A stretch of 64,000 nt of DNA, taken from the NCBI RefSeq assembly GCF_001678945.1, contig NZ_CP015124.1, positions 1,478,501 through 1,542,500 of the forward strand. Direction: 5' to 3'. The first letter of the stretch is position 1, and every line of letters starts with the position of its first letter. Source of the DNA: Phaeobacter gallaeciensis (GTDB lineage: Bacteria; Pseudomonadota; Alphaproteobacteria; Rhodobacterales; Rhodobacteraceae). This document shows, one piece after another, positions 19,143 through 27,525 of this stretch. The notes beneath the pieces were generated by a model. It searched no databases. It was not told the origin of the DNA and saw nothing but the letters and a program-made list of their open reading frames with translations. The translations under genes and the position numbers were made by a program.

Positions 19143-19631
19143 ATGATTTCAGTCGGAGACACCCTGCCGGACGCCACCCTGGTGCAAATGGGGGCCGAAG
19201 GGCCCGAGCCGGTGCAGATGGCCGAGAGGGTCAAGGGCCGTAAGGTTGCCATCTTTGCCGTTCCGGGCGCCTTTACCCCGACCTGCCATTCCGCCCATGT
19301 GCCCAGCTTTATCCGCACCAAGGATCAGTTCGATGCCAAGGGCGTGGATGAGATCATCTGCATATCGGCAAACGATCCCTTCGTGATGAAGGCCTGGGGC
19401 GAAGCAACCGGCGCGGACAAAGCAGGTATCACCATGCTGGCCGACGCCCAAAGCGAATTTACCGATGCCATCGGCATGCGCTTTGATGCGCCGCCCGCCG
19501 GGCTGATCGGTCGCTCGCTGCGCTATGCGATGCTGGTCGAGGATGGCAAGGTGACGATCCTCAACCGCGAGGAAAACCCCGGCCAGTGCGAACTCTCTGC
19601 CGGTGAGGGCCTGCTCGACGCGATGGGCTGA
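19143..19631 (+). CDS. Prx5-type peroxiredoxin (redoxin domain)
   Basis: 162 residues. The thioredoxin-like fold carries the peroxidatic site PGAFTPTCHSAHVP, with the reactive cysteine at about 48, typical of the Prx5 group; a second cysteine occurs near the C-terminus (GQCELSAG) and could be the resolving residue. It reduces hydrogen and alkyl peroxides in the cytoplasm. The gene is divergent from the flavoprotein reductase and followed by an inverted repeat that may end the transcript. Confidence 0.95.
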   Translation: MISVGDTLPDATLVQMGAEGPEPVQMAERVKGRKVAIFAVPGAFTPTCHSAHVPSFIRTKDQFDAKGVDEIICISANDPFVMKAWGEATGADKAGITMLADAQSEFTDAIGMRFDAPPAGLIGRSLRYAMLVEDGKVTILNREENPGQCELSAGEGLLDAMG

Positions 19632-19727
19632 GGCGGCGGCCTCTCCGCGGCACGGATGCGCCAGATCAGGATGGGGATGGCGCTCTTCGCCACCCCGAAC
19701 TCCGGACCAACCCATCCGCAGAAAACC

Positions 19728-19768
19728 AATGCAGCCCGTTCATTTCGACCACTGGAACGGGCTGCATT
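19728..19768. terminator. Strong inverted repeat downstream of the peroxiredoxin
   Basis: AATGCAGCCCGTTC and GAACGGGCTGCATT form a perfect 14-bp stem with a 13-base loop, about 100 bases after the peroxiredoxin stop. The trailing T tract is short (ATTTGTC), so it could be a terminator or an mRNA stabiliser. Confidence 0.55.
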
Positions 19769-20111
19769 TGTCAGATCGCGGCGCCTGATGGCGCGCCTCT
19801 GGAAATCGTTTCACCGGCCCGGCTTGCCCTGAAGCAGCCCGTGACCTTCGAACAAAACATTGTTTTTCAAGAATATATTTTTGTTAAACGTCCGCAAATT
19901 CCAAAGCGTCAGGTCCGCATTCCCTACCAAAAGTTCAACGCCTCGTTTGTCTGCGGCTCAGATTTGATGTTACGCTCATCAAGGAGGAGACAGATCAAAA
20001 ATCACTTTCACCCCAGTGATCGATATGTGATGGGCGGTTTTTCAACCCCGCCGGGGTCGGCTGCGACACATGAGCCGCCGAAATTTTCAAACTGAGAGAA
20101 AGGACAACCGA
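19769..20111. other. AT-rich intergenic region upstream of the universal stress gene
   Basis: No coding sequence is seen here. An unusually AT-rich stretch (about 19850-19890, runs such as ATATATTTTTGTTAAAC) probably holds the promoter of the stress-protein/BCCT pair. A dyad TTGATG-N7-CATCAA lies at 19964-19982, and GAGAAAGGA at about 20096-20103 is the ribosome site of the next gene. Confidence 0.5.
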
Positions 20112-20528
20112 GTGTTCAAGAAAATCATGGCGCCGGTGGACTTGGCGCATCAAGGGCATCTTGAGAAGGCCCTAAAGTGCACGTCAGATCTCGCAAAGCA
20201 TTACGGGGCAGAAGTCGTGTTTGTTGGGGTGACCGCCTCTACGCCCAGCGCCACTGCGCATAATCCGGCCGAATATGCCGTCAAGCTCGATGAATTCGCC
20301 AAGGCACAAGCGGCAGAGCACGGGTTCACCGCATCGGCAGTGCCTGTGGTCAGCCACGATCCGACCACGGATGTCGACGATGCGCTGTTGAAAGCCACCA
20401 AGGACACGGGTGCAGACCTGGTAGTGATGGCCAGCCATCTGCCCAATGTGCTCGACTATATCTGGCCCTCGAATGGCGGAAAAATTGCCGAGCATGCGAA
20501 ATGTTCGGTGTTTGTCGTGCGCGGCTGA
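20112..20528 (+). CDS. Universal stress protein (UspA family)
   Basis: 138 residues if started at the GTG at 20112, which has GAGAAAGGA eight bases upstream; the ATG further upstream at 20070 lies before the ribosome site and adds residues unlike the family. The UspA fold starts with FKKIMAPVDLAHQGHLEKAL and ends with ADLVVMASHLPNVLD and AKCSVFVVRG. The usual ATP-binding G-x2-G-x9-GS signature is not clearly present, so it may not bind nucleotide. It stands 52 bases before a BCCT transporter, a recurring pair in marine bacteria, which suggests that the stress protein modulates osmolyte uptake. Confidence 0.9.
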   Translation: MFKKIMAPVDLAHQGHLEKALKCTSDLAKHYGAEVVFVGVTASTPSATAHNPAEYAVKLDEFAKAQAAEHGFTASAVPVVSHDPTTDVDDALLKATKDTGADLVVMASHLPNVLDYIWPSNGGKIAEHAKCSVFVVRG

Positions 20529-20580
20529 CCACAGAGCCGCGAACAGCATTTGTAAGATCTGATAAAGGGAGGCCTCCAAA

Positions 20581-22221
20581 ATGGCCGACGAAACGACCAA
20601 CCAGGGCATACCCGAGCCCGAAGGGACAGCAGAAATCATCGATACCGACTACACGATTGGTCAGGACAATATCGAAACGACAGTTGGACCGTTCGGGCTC
20701 GATGTTCACAACCCGGTTTTCCTGATTTCCGGGCTTTCCATCGTAGCCTTCGTTTTCTACGCGCTGGCCCTGCCAGAGCAATCCGCCGACATCTTCGGCA
20801 GCTTGCGCCCCTATCTGACCAGCACCTTTGACTGGTTCTTCCTGGGCGCTGCCAACATTTTTGTCCTGTTCTGCCTGTTGCTGATCGTGCTGCCCTTGGG
20901 CAAGGTGCGGCTTGGCGGTGCGGATGCGACACCGGATTACAGCTATATCGGCTGGTTCGCGATGCTGTTCGCCGCCGGCATGGGCATTGGCCTGATGTTT
21001 TATGGCGTCTCGGAACCGATGAGCCATTATTCGACCTCAATGGGTGGCATTGCCACTGGTGAGGATGGCGCGCGGACCGATTGGGCACCGCTGGGGGCAG
21101 CCGCCGGGGATCAGGCGGCTTCGGTCCGCCTGGGCATGGCAGCAACGATCTTCCACTGGGGGCTGCACCCCTGGGCGATCTACGCGGTTGTCGCACTGGC
21201 ACTGGCGCTGTTTTCCTACAACAAGGGGTTGCCACTCACCATTCGCTCGGCTTTCTACCCGATCCTGGGCGAACGTGTCTGGGGCTGGCCGGGGCACACC
21301 ATCGACGTGCTGGCGGTTTTCGCCACCCTGTTTGGCCTTGCAACCTCGCTTGGTTTTGGCGCGACACAGGCGAATGCAGGTCTGAATGAGCTGTTCGGCA
21401 TCCCCGTGGGATCGACGACCGAGGTTGTTTTGATCACCGGCATTACGGCAATCGCACTGATCTCGGTGATCCGCGGCCTCGACGGCGGGGTGAAAGTGCT
21501 GTCCGAAATCAACATGGGGCTTGCGGCCCTGCTTTTGCTGTTCGTGTTGATCGCCGGACCCACGATCGCGATCCTGACCGGCTTCGTGGACAGCCTTGCT
21601 GCCTACATCCAGTATCTGCCCGCATTGTCCAACCCCATTGGCCGCGAAGACACCAACTTCAGCCAAGGCTGGACCGCCTTCTACTGGGCCTGGTGGATCA
21701 GCTGGTCGCCCTTTGTCGGCATGTTCATCGCCCGCGTCAGCCGTGGCCGCACCGTGCGCGAGTTCATCATTTGCGTGCTGCTGATCCCCTCGATGGTCTG
21801 CGTTCTGTGGATGAGCGTCTTTGGCGGCACAGCCATCCAGCAGGTCATTCAGGATGGCGTCACCACCGTGACCGAAGCGCCGCTTGAGCTGAAACTGTTC
21901 AAGATGCTGGCCGAACTGCCGCTGGCCTCGATCACAAGCTTCCTTGGGATCATCCTGGTGGTTGTGTTCTTCGTCACCTCTTCGGACTCCGGTTCGCTGG
22001 TGATCGATACCATCACCGCAGGCGGCAAGGTCGATGCGCCGGTCCCGCAGCGTGTGTTCTGGTGCGTCTTCGAGGGCGCCGTGGCGATTGCGCTGCTCAT
22101 CGGCGGCGGACTGGCTTCGCTGCAGGCGATGGTCATCTCGACAGGCCTGCCATTTACCGTGGTGCTGCTTCTGATGTGCTGGGCGATCTGGCGCGGTCTG
22201 ATCGCTGAAACCCGGGCGTAG
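20581..22221 (+). CDS. BCCT-family betaine/carnitine/choline transporter
   Basis: 546 residues with about twelve membrane helices after a 40-residue hydrophilic N-terminus. The glycine-rich unwound segment FAAGMGIGLMFYGVSEP and the tryptophan-rich substrate box FYWAWWISWSPFVGMFIARV identify the BCCT family; GMGIG is the form found in Na+-coupled carriers such as BetP. It imports glycine betaine, DMSP, choline or a similar trimethylammonium/sulfonium compound, valuable both as osmolyte and as carbon source in seawater. Co-transcribed with the upstream universal stress protein and followed by a strong terminator. Confidence 0.95.
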   Translation: MADETTNQGIPEPEGTAEIIDTDYTIGQDNIETTVGPFGLDVHNPVFLISGLSIVAFVFYALALPEQSADIFGSLRPYLTSTFDWFFLGAANIFVLFCLLLIVLPLGKVRLGGADATPDYSYIGWFAMLFAAGMGIGLMFYGVSEPMSHYSTSMGGIATGEDGARTDWAPLGAAAGDQAASVRLGMAATIFHWGLHPWAIYAVVALALALFSYNKGLPLTIRSAFYPILGERVWGWPGHTIDVLAVFATLFGLATSLGFGATQANAGLNELFGIPVGSTTEVVLITGITAIALISVIRGLDGGVKVLSEINMGLAALLLLFVLIAGPTIAILTGFVDSLAAYIQYLPALSNPIGREDTNFSQGWTAFYWAWWISWSPFVGMFIARVSRGRTVREFIICVLLIPSMVCVLWMSVFGGTAIQQVIQDGVTTVTEAPLELKLFKMLAELPLASITSFLGIILVVVFFVTSSDSGSLVIDTITAGGKVDAPVPQRVFWCVFEGAVAIALLIGGGLASLQAMVISTGLPFTVVLLLMCWAIWRGLIAETRA

Positions 22222-22246
22222 ACAACGCCCACATGTGAAAGAAAGG

Positions 22247-22278
22247 AAAGGGAGCCCGTATCAGGGCTCCCTTTTGCG
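22247..22278 (+). terminator. Rho-independent terminator of the BCCT gene
   Basis: AAAGGGAGCCC and GGGCTCCCTTT form an 11-bp stem around GTATCA, followed by TTGCGTT. It ends the stress protein/BCCT unit before the convergent LuxI gene. Confidence 0.85.
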
Positions 22279-22364
22279 TTGCCGTCTCGTTTGCCCTGCG
22301 GGCCTGTCATCAGACAGTCAGCGCAGAGTGTCCTGCCCCTGACGCATAGTCCTGCCGCTGTGAA

Positions 22365-22970
22365 TCACGCCGCTCGGCTGCGACGCAGCCTCTTGGCATC
22401 GACCTTGAGATGGTAAGCCTGACAGGTTTCCCCTTCGATTTCGAAGCGCAATCCGGCCGGAGTAATGTTGATCCCCGCCTGACGCGTCAGCAAAGCAGCC
22501 GAAACAGAGGTCAGGCAAAGGAATGCATCAATGTTCCAGTCCTTGGCCAGCCGGGCAAAGCTCACCCCCAACTGTCCGCGCACACGCATGCGTTCGCGGC
22601 TGCTGAGCGTATCATCGACGAAGACCCTACTGACCTCCCAGATCTTCGGGTCCTGTGGCGCGGGCGCATCCAGAATGTCCGCAGGAAGATCCGGCAACAG
22701 GCCCAGTTGCGCATCGCGCAACATATAGCTAGCGCTGCCGCATTTTGCGGTGGTGGGCGTCACCCGGAAACCGCCATGGATCGTCATGCCATCATGAATC
22801 GCACAATAGATGCTCTCCGGGGTATCATACTGATCAAACTCAAGCCCGCGCACGTTGGGCAGGTCCCAGCCGCGCGCCTCGATAAAATGATGATAACGCG
22901 CGCGCAGGAGCTCGGTGAACAAAGCACCGGTCTCTCCTAAGTTGTCGAACGATATTTCTGTCGACTGCAT
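22365..22970 (-). CDS. luxI: Acyl-homoserine-lactone synthase, LuxI family
   Basis: 201 residues, the usual size of LuxI proteins. The invariant residues are all in place: Arg25, Phe29 and Trp35 in RARYHHFIEARGWD, Glu44, Asp46 and Asp49 in EFDQYD, Arg69 in GGFRVTPT, and Glu112, Ser114 and Arg115 in WEVSRVFVDD. The enzyme joins S-adenosylmethionine to an acyl-ACP to give an N-acyl-homoserine lactone; acyl length cannot be predicted. No luxR gene is adjacent, so it is a solo synthase within this window. The nearest upstream gene on the same strand is a hybrid histidine kinase, 428 bases away. A dyad 40-56 bases before the start may be a regulator site. Confidence 0.93.
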   Translation of the reverse strand: MQSTEISFDNLGETGALFTELLRARYHHFIEARGWDLPNVRGLEFDQYDTPESIYCAIHDGMTIHGGFRVTPTTAKCGSASYMLRDAQLGLLPDLPADILDAPAPQDPKIWEVSRVFVDDTLSSRERMRVRGQLGVSFARLAKDWNIDAFLCLTSVSAALLTRQAGINITPAGLRFEIEGETCQAYHLKVDAKRLRRSRAA

Positions 22971-23010
22971 CGGGCTGTCCCGCCGCCTTTTTCCATAGTC
23001 TCAATGTGAC

Positions 23011-23026
23011 GCTGAAAACTTTCAGC
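23011..23026. promoter_or_regulatory. Dyad upstream of the LuxI gene, lux-box-like candidate
   Basis: GCTGAAA-AC-TTTCAGC is an inverted repeat with seven-base arms, placed 41-56 bases before the luxI start. Size and place fit an operator of a dimeric LuxR-type activator overlapping the -35 region, but no LuxR site consensus for this organism is available to me. Confidence 0.45.
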
Positions 23027-23398
23027 AAATTTGAATCAACTTTCACAAGAAATCGTAAATTTTAAATTAACCGTGATGAGGGTTACCCCTCTCATCACGC
23101 ACAACTTTTAGGCAAGTGCGCGTTATACGCGCCTTTTCTCTAAAGGCCGCTCAAGGATGGGCGCAGTTCCGCCGAAGCCGAGGTAACAAACCGGCACAGG
23201 TCCGACCGGACAGATCTGTTTCAGAGAATATGAAAGCGCCGTCGGACGCGGGCAGACTTTACCAGCAGGCCTGTATACCGTGGCGGAACGATCAGGCAGC
23301 AGGCACGCTCAGTACCGGAACCAGATCATTCCCCATTACATTGTTCAGGATCGGAGCCTCTGACCAACGCCCGGCGCGCCATGGCCAGCGGGGCGCCA
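23027..23398. other. Intergenic region between the hybrid kinase and luxI
   Basis: I see no gene here. The luxI-proximal part is AT-rich (AAATTTTAAATTAA near 23057-23070) and fits a promoter. A second inverted repeat, CGTGATGAG/CTCATCACG at 23072-23099 with a ten-base loop, could be a regulator site or a hairpin. The remaining 290 bases are GC-rich and lack a credible reading frame. Confidence 0.45.
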
Positions 23399-25135
23399 TC
23401 AGGCGGCGCGGATGAACCGTTCGGTTGCAACCCTTCGGATTTCAGATAGCAGCACGGACTTCTTGACCGGTTTTGCCAGATACCCAGCCGCCCCTAGCTT
23501 GAGGAACAATTCCTGGTCCTCTGGCGCAGCGTTGGCCGTCAGCATGATCACCGGCGTATTGCCGATCCTACCCCCACGGCGTGCCAGCTCCGCCAGGGTT
23601 TCGCGCCCGTCCATCACCGGCATCTTCATGTCGAGCAGCACAAGATCCACCGATTGTTTCTCAAGACAGGCCAGAGCTTCGACACCATTCCCTGCCTCGA
23701 CAATCTCAACATCGCTGTTTTTCAAGAAGGCACGCACCACCACCCGGTTCGACGCGGTATCATCCACCAGCAAGATCGAGCGAACACCAAGATCGCTTCG
23801 GTCTTCAGCCGGAGTTTGCGGCGAAAGGGCCTCGATCTCCGAATTCTCAAGAACCCTGACCGGGCATGTAAAGGTGAAACAGCTTCCGCGGCCAGGGCTG
23901 CTCCTGACTGTGATTTCACCCTCCATCATATGCGCAAAACGCCGTGCAATCGATAGACCAAGACCCGTGCCCGGCACGCTGAGGGCGTTCTTGTCCTCTG
24001 CCCGGTAGAACTCCGTGAACAGCTGTGCGGTCTGATCCGGCGTCATGCCGCGTCCGGTATCCGACACCTCAACGGTGAGAACCGTCTGACCATCGACCTG
24101 TTCGCCGCGCGCCCCGACCAGCACCTGACCCGTCTCGGTGTATTTGACCGCATTGGACACCAAGTTTCCGATAATCTGGCGGACACGCAGCGCGTCGAAT
24201 TCCGCATAGGCAGGCACGTTGTCTTCGATATCGACGATCAGTTGCAGCCCCTTTTCATCGGCGGGCGCCCGGAACATTTCAACCGCGCTGGAGATTTCGG
24301 ACCTTGGCTCCGCATTTGTCAGGTTCAGCTCAAACTGTCCGGATTCGATTTTCGCGTGATCCAGAACATCGTCCAGAATACCGGTCAGCGCCTGGGCAGA
24401 CTTACGCAGCAGATGGGTGCGTTCACGCAGCGTCTGCCGGTCGGTGCGTTCATCCTCGATCAGTTCGGACATGGCGCAAATGGCATTGAGAGGGGTGCGG
24501 ATCTCATGGCTCATCGCCGCAAGGAACCGGCTCTTGGCACGGCTTCCGGCCTCTGCTTCGCGCAAGGCCTCGCGCAGGCGGCCGGTCAGCCGGTGCTGCA
24601 CCCACATGGCATGCAGCATATAGGCCGACCCCAGAACCACCACGATGGTTGCGATCACAATCTCCACCGGGCTTGCGAAATTATAGAGGAAGCTACCAAT
24701 CATATAGCCAAACACGCAGAGGATTGGCACCGCCGTCAGAATGCCAAAGAACATCCAGGCAGAGCGCGCCACCACACTGTGATTGAGCGCGATGATCAAC
24801 AGCATTGAGCCCATCAGCTTGGGAAAGGGTTCTGACTGAAGAAACAGAAGCAGCGGGATCGCATTGAAGACCCAGACGCCAGCAAAGGCAGATCCGGCAA
24901 ACAGAAGGACCGAACCGATTGTGACCTCTTTACTCAGCCTCTTGTAGACGTAGACACCGATGATCTCGATCAGCCCATAGACCAGATATATGGTAGCCAC
25001 CACTGGGATTGGCACGAAGAAAAGGGACAGGAGCGAGACAAGCGTAATCGACGCGAAACGGGATGGCAGATCCGCGCGGACGAGATCGTTCTGGGTAGCT
25101 ATGGCGCTTTTGACGTCTGGCGGCAAAGCAAACAT
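23399..25135 (-). CDS. Membrane-bound hybrid sensor histidine kinase/response regulator
   Basis: 578 residues from the ATG at 25135; another ATG at 25141 abuts AGGAGG, which is correctly spaced only for 25135. About six membrane helices fill residues 28-175 with no large periplasmic domain. The dimerisation helix holds the phospho-accepting histidine at about 210 (AAMSHEIRTPLNAI). The ATPase domain has NLVSNAVKYT, DTGRGM and GTGLGLSI. A C-terminal receiver domain follows (ILLVDDTASN, VLLDMKMPVMDG, MLTANA, AKPVK). Signal probably enters through the membrane helices themselves. A separate phosphotransfer protein or output regulator is not encoded nearby. Same strand as luxI, 428 bases upstream of it, so a link to quorum sensing is possible but unproven. 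Confidence 0.93.
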   Translation of the reverse strand: MFALPPDVKSAIATQNDLVRADLPSRFASITLVSLLSLFFVPIPVVATIYLVYGLIEIIGVYVYKRLSKEVTIGSVLLFAGSAFAGVWVFNAIPLLLFLQSEPFPKLMGSMLLIIALNHSVVARSAWMFFGILTAVPILCVFGYMIGSFLYNFASPVEIVIATIVVVLGSAYMLHAMWVQHRLTGRLREALREAEAGSRAKSRFLAAMSHEIRTPLNAICAMSELIEDERTDRQTLRERTHLLRKSAQALTGILDDVLDHAKIESGQFELNLTNAEPRSEISSAVEMFRAPADEKGLQLIVDIEDNVPAYAEFDALRVRQIIGNLVSNAVKYTETGQVLVGARGEQVDGQTVLTVEVSDTGRGMTPDQTAQLFTEFYRAEDKNALSVPGTGLGLSIARRFAHMMEGEITVRSSPGRGSCFTFTCPVRVLENSEIEALSPQTPAEDRSDLGVRSILLVDDTASNRVVVRAFLKNSDVEIVEAGNGVEALACLEKQSVDLVLLDMKMPVMDGRETLAELARRGGRIGNTPVIMLTANAAPEDQELFLKLGAAGYLAKPVKKSVLLSEIRRVATERFIRAA

Positions 25136-25624
25136 ACGCATCCTCCTTCCATTGCCCGTTCCCTCGTTCCTTGTGATGGCTAACGGACGCCGAAGGTCTT
25201 CAATCGCCCATCGGACCACGGGCAACTGAAAAACTCTACGTTGAGATTACGGCCAAATGATGACCAATGTTCAAAATAACTCGCGCATACGGCGAATTAT
25301 CGCCTATTTGCAGCCAATCAATGCAATCTCAGGCTGCGCACCCCGACGCCAAGCGATGTTCCAAAGCCTCCCTCGCATCCTTTTCCGGGAAAATTGTGAC
25401 CGGAACCTCTCGCTTCGGATGTAGGGTGCTGGGTGTTGAGCATTGGACTCGAAACGTGTGCCGAGAGGTCACTCTATGGGCCATAAGTCCCTCTTTTGCC
25501 CCGCTATCTGTCACGCGGCGCTCCTGTCGTTAGGTACGATGAGAAGTGTGACGGTCAATTCGGAAACCCGGGTGTTTGGACCGGTCGCCGACCAGGAAAG
25601 CCGCAACTGCATCCTTGCTGGCTG
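25136..25624. other. Long intergenic region upstream of the hybrid kinase
   Basis: 489 bases without a convincing gene. The half next to the kinase is AT-rich and should hold its promoter; a small hairpin GGCGA-ATTA-TCGCC lies at 25291-25304. Short open frames here (for instance minus strand 25329-25514) have neither ribosome sites nor recognisable features. Confidence 0.4.
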
Positions 25625-26518
25625 TCAGGGCCGACCCGCCAATTCCGCAGCCAGAAAATCGTTGAAAGCCATCACCTTAGCATCCGCGCTTAGGCGTGAC
25701 GCGGCGAGCGTGTAGACCGTGCGTTCTGGCAGGTGCCAGTCTGGCAGAACCCGGACAATCCGGCCCGTCGCCTCAAGCGGGGCTGACAGGAAATTCGGCA
25801 AGCTGCCAATCCCCATATCGGCCTTGATCATGTCACGCAGGACAATGCTGCTGCCAAGCCGCAGCTGGGGCGAAATCGGCACCGTAACCCGCCTTTGCGG
25901 CCCATTAAATTCCCAAGTCAGCGGAGTTTCAGCAAGGCTATAGGACAGTGTTCTGTGTCTTTTCAGATCCTCCGGAGCCTCAGGCTGGCCGCAATCTGCA
26001 AGATATTCGGGGCTGGCGAAAACACCCTGGTGCACGGGCATAATTTTGCGCGCGATCAACCCCGAATCCGGCAGACTTGCACGGATGCGGATCGCCACAT
26101 CAAAGCCGCCCTGAACCAGATCCAGCACGTTGTCGTCAAACACAAGCGACAGCTGCACGTCAGGATAGCGACTGGCGAACCGGGGCAACAAATCCGCCAG
26201 AACCGTCGTGCCAAAGGAATGCGGCGCATTGATCCGCAACTCGCCCCGCATCACCTGCGCCCCAGACCGCACCTGCTGCTCGGCCAGATCAACGGCCTGC
26301 AGGATGCGGTCGGCCTGCTCGTAATATAGCCGACCGTGTTCGGTCAGGGACATGCTGCGGGTGGTGCGCGTGATCAGCCTGCAGCCGAGGCTTTCTTCCA
26401 GCAGCTTCAGATCGCGGCTGAGCAAGCTGGACGACACGCCCAGATCCTCAGCCGCGCGCGCCATGCTGCCACGGTCGACAATGCGGCAGAAGGCCCGCAT
26501 GACACCAAACTTGTCCAT
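25625..26518 (-). CDS. LysR-family transcriptional regulator
   Basis: 297 residues from the ATG at 26518, preceded by GGAGAGAG. The winged helix (AFCRIVDRGSMARAAEDLGV, SSSLLSRDLKLLEESLG) occupies about residues 7-62. The effector domain is of the CrgA/AaeR type (GELRINAPHSFGTTVLADLL). It lies 88 bases downstream of a DsbA-like gene on the same strand and could be co-transcribed with it. No divergently oriented target is present, so its regulon is unknown. Confidence 0.92.
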   Translation of the reverse strand: MDKFGVMRAFCRIVDRGSMARAAEDLGVSSSLLSRDLKLLEESLGCRLITRTTRSMSLTEHGRLYYEQADRILQAVDLAEQQVRSGAQVMRGELRINAPHSFGTTVLADLLPRFASRYPDVQLSLVFDDNVLDLVQGGFDVAIRIRASLPDSGLIARKIMPVHQGVFASPEYLADCGQPEAPEDLKRHRTLSYSLAETPLTWEFNGPQRRVTVPISPQLRLGSSIVLRDMIKADMGIGSLPNFLSAPLEATGRIVRVLPDWHLPERTVYTLAASRLSADAKVMAFNDFLAAELAGRP

Positions 26519-26606
26519 GGCTCTCTCCGTTGCTTCCCAGAAATAAAACACGATGCGCTTGCTCTGCAAAGCGCTTTGCCCGCGTGCCGCTCCGGGCGTA
26601 GCCTGC

Positions 26607-27254
26607 TCAGAGATGTTCCACTTGCCGCGCGACAACGCGCAGATGCGACCGCAACTCATCGACAGAACCAGTCAGCAACCGCGTGCCCGTTGCAGCGATG
26701 ATCAGGGTCGGCACGGCCTGCACGCCGTTCACCCGGGCAAAATGCCGATCAGCGTCGACCTGCCGGGCCACCGCCGGATCCTCCATGCGGCACTTGAACT
26801 GATCCGGGGTCAGACCCAGTTCCTGCGCCAGATCCACCAGCACCTTCGGGTCGGCGATATTGCGGGCTTCGCTCAGATGAGCCAGCTGGATCCGGTCGAA
26901 CATCTCCCAGTGCAGCGCCTGACCACCAAAAGTTTCCGCCGCCTTGCACGCGAGCGCCGCGTTCATGCCATGGGGATAATCGAAACGGGCCGCCCGCATC
27001 GCGTTGATATTGATGTGTTCCGGCTGATCGCTGGCCGCACGGCAATGGCGCCAATGATCCAGAATGGTACTCCGCGCCGCCTCAGGGCTGCCCCAACGCT
27101 GTGCCATTTCCTGGCGGCTGGCCTGCAGCACGAAGGTCCGGTGACGAATGTCGAGGTTGATTTCCTGTGCTACCGTGCGCAGGCGGGATGAAAGATTGAA
27201 ACACCAAGCGCACACCGTGTCGTGGAAGAATTCGATCTTGATCGGTCTACTCAT
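26607..27254 (-). CDS. DsbA-family (FrnE-like) thiol oxidoreductase
   Basis: 215 residues from the ATG at 27254, behind a GGGGGGAT ribosome site; an upstream in-frame ATG at 27278 lacks one. The thioredoxin active site is CAWC (Cys15 and Cys18 in FFHDTVCAWCFN) and the cis-proline loop is in VQAVPTLIIA. There is no signal peptide, so it works in the cytoplasm, like FrnE and 2-hydroxychromene-2-carboxylate isomerase relatives. The CAWC motif is unusual beside the commoner CPWC of the second copy at 47577. It precedes a LysR gene, perhaps in one unit. Confidence 0.88.
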   Translation of the reverse strand: MSRPIKIEFFHDTVCAWCFNLSSRLRTVAQEINLDIRHRTFVLQASRQEMAQRWGSPEAARSTILDHWRHCRAASDQPEHININAMRAARFDYPHGMNAALACKAAETFGGQALHWEMFDRIQLAHLSEARNIADPKVLVDLAQELGLTPDQFKCRMEDPAVARQVDADRHFARVNGVQAVPTLIIAATGTRLLTGSVDELRSHLRVVARQVEHL

Positions 27255-27525
27255 TTGAACATCCCCCCGATGTGCCAATCAGCGGCGCCCGGACGAATCT
27301 GCGACAGCGCGCGGTTGCGGTTCGATTGGGGGAGTAAAATGGCAGGGGAGAAGCGAACATCGCGGGCCTCGCTGACGGTTTCAAAGGGAAGGCAAGACAA
27401 TCCGCAGATCCCGCCGGAAGATTAACCGGGAAATTCGAAAGACAATCTCTCATCAGCTTCAAGAATGCCCACAGGTCTCCCCATCAGGCAGGAAGCGCAC
27501 CCCAGTTGCCAAAAGGTCTTGCCGT

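Noticed and set aside
19964..19982. TTGAT...ATCAA dyad before the universal stress gene as an FNR/Anr box
   Set aside because: FNR-type boxes have four bases between the half sites; here there are nine.
23116..23415. 99-codon plus-strand open frame between the hybrid kinase and luxI
   Set aside because: No ribosome site, no recognisable motif and it runs into the end of the kinase gene on the other strand.
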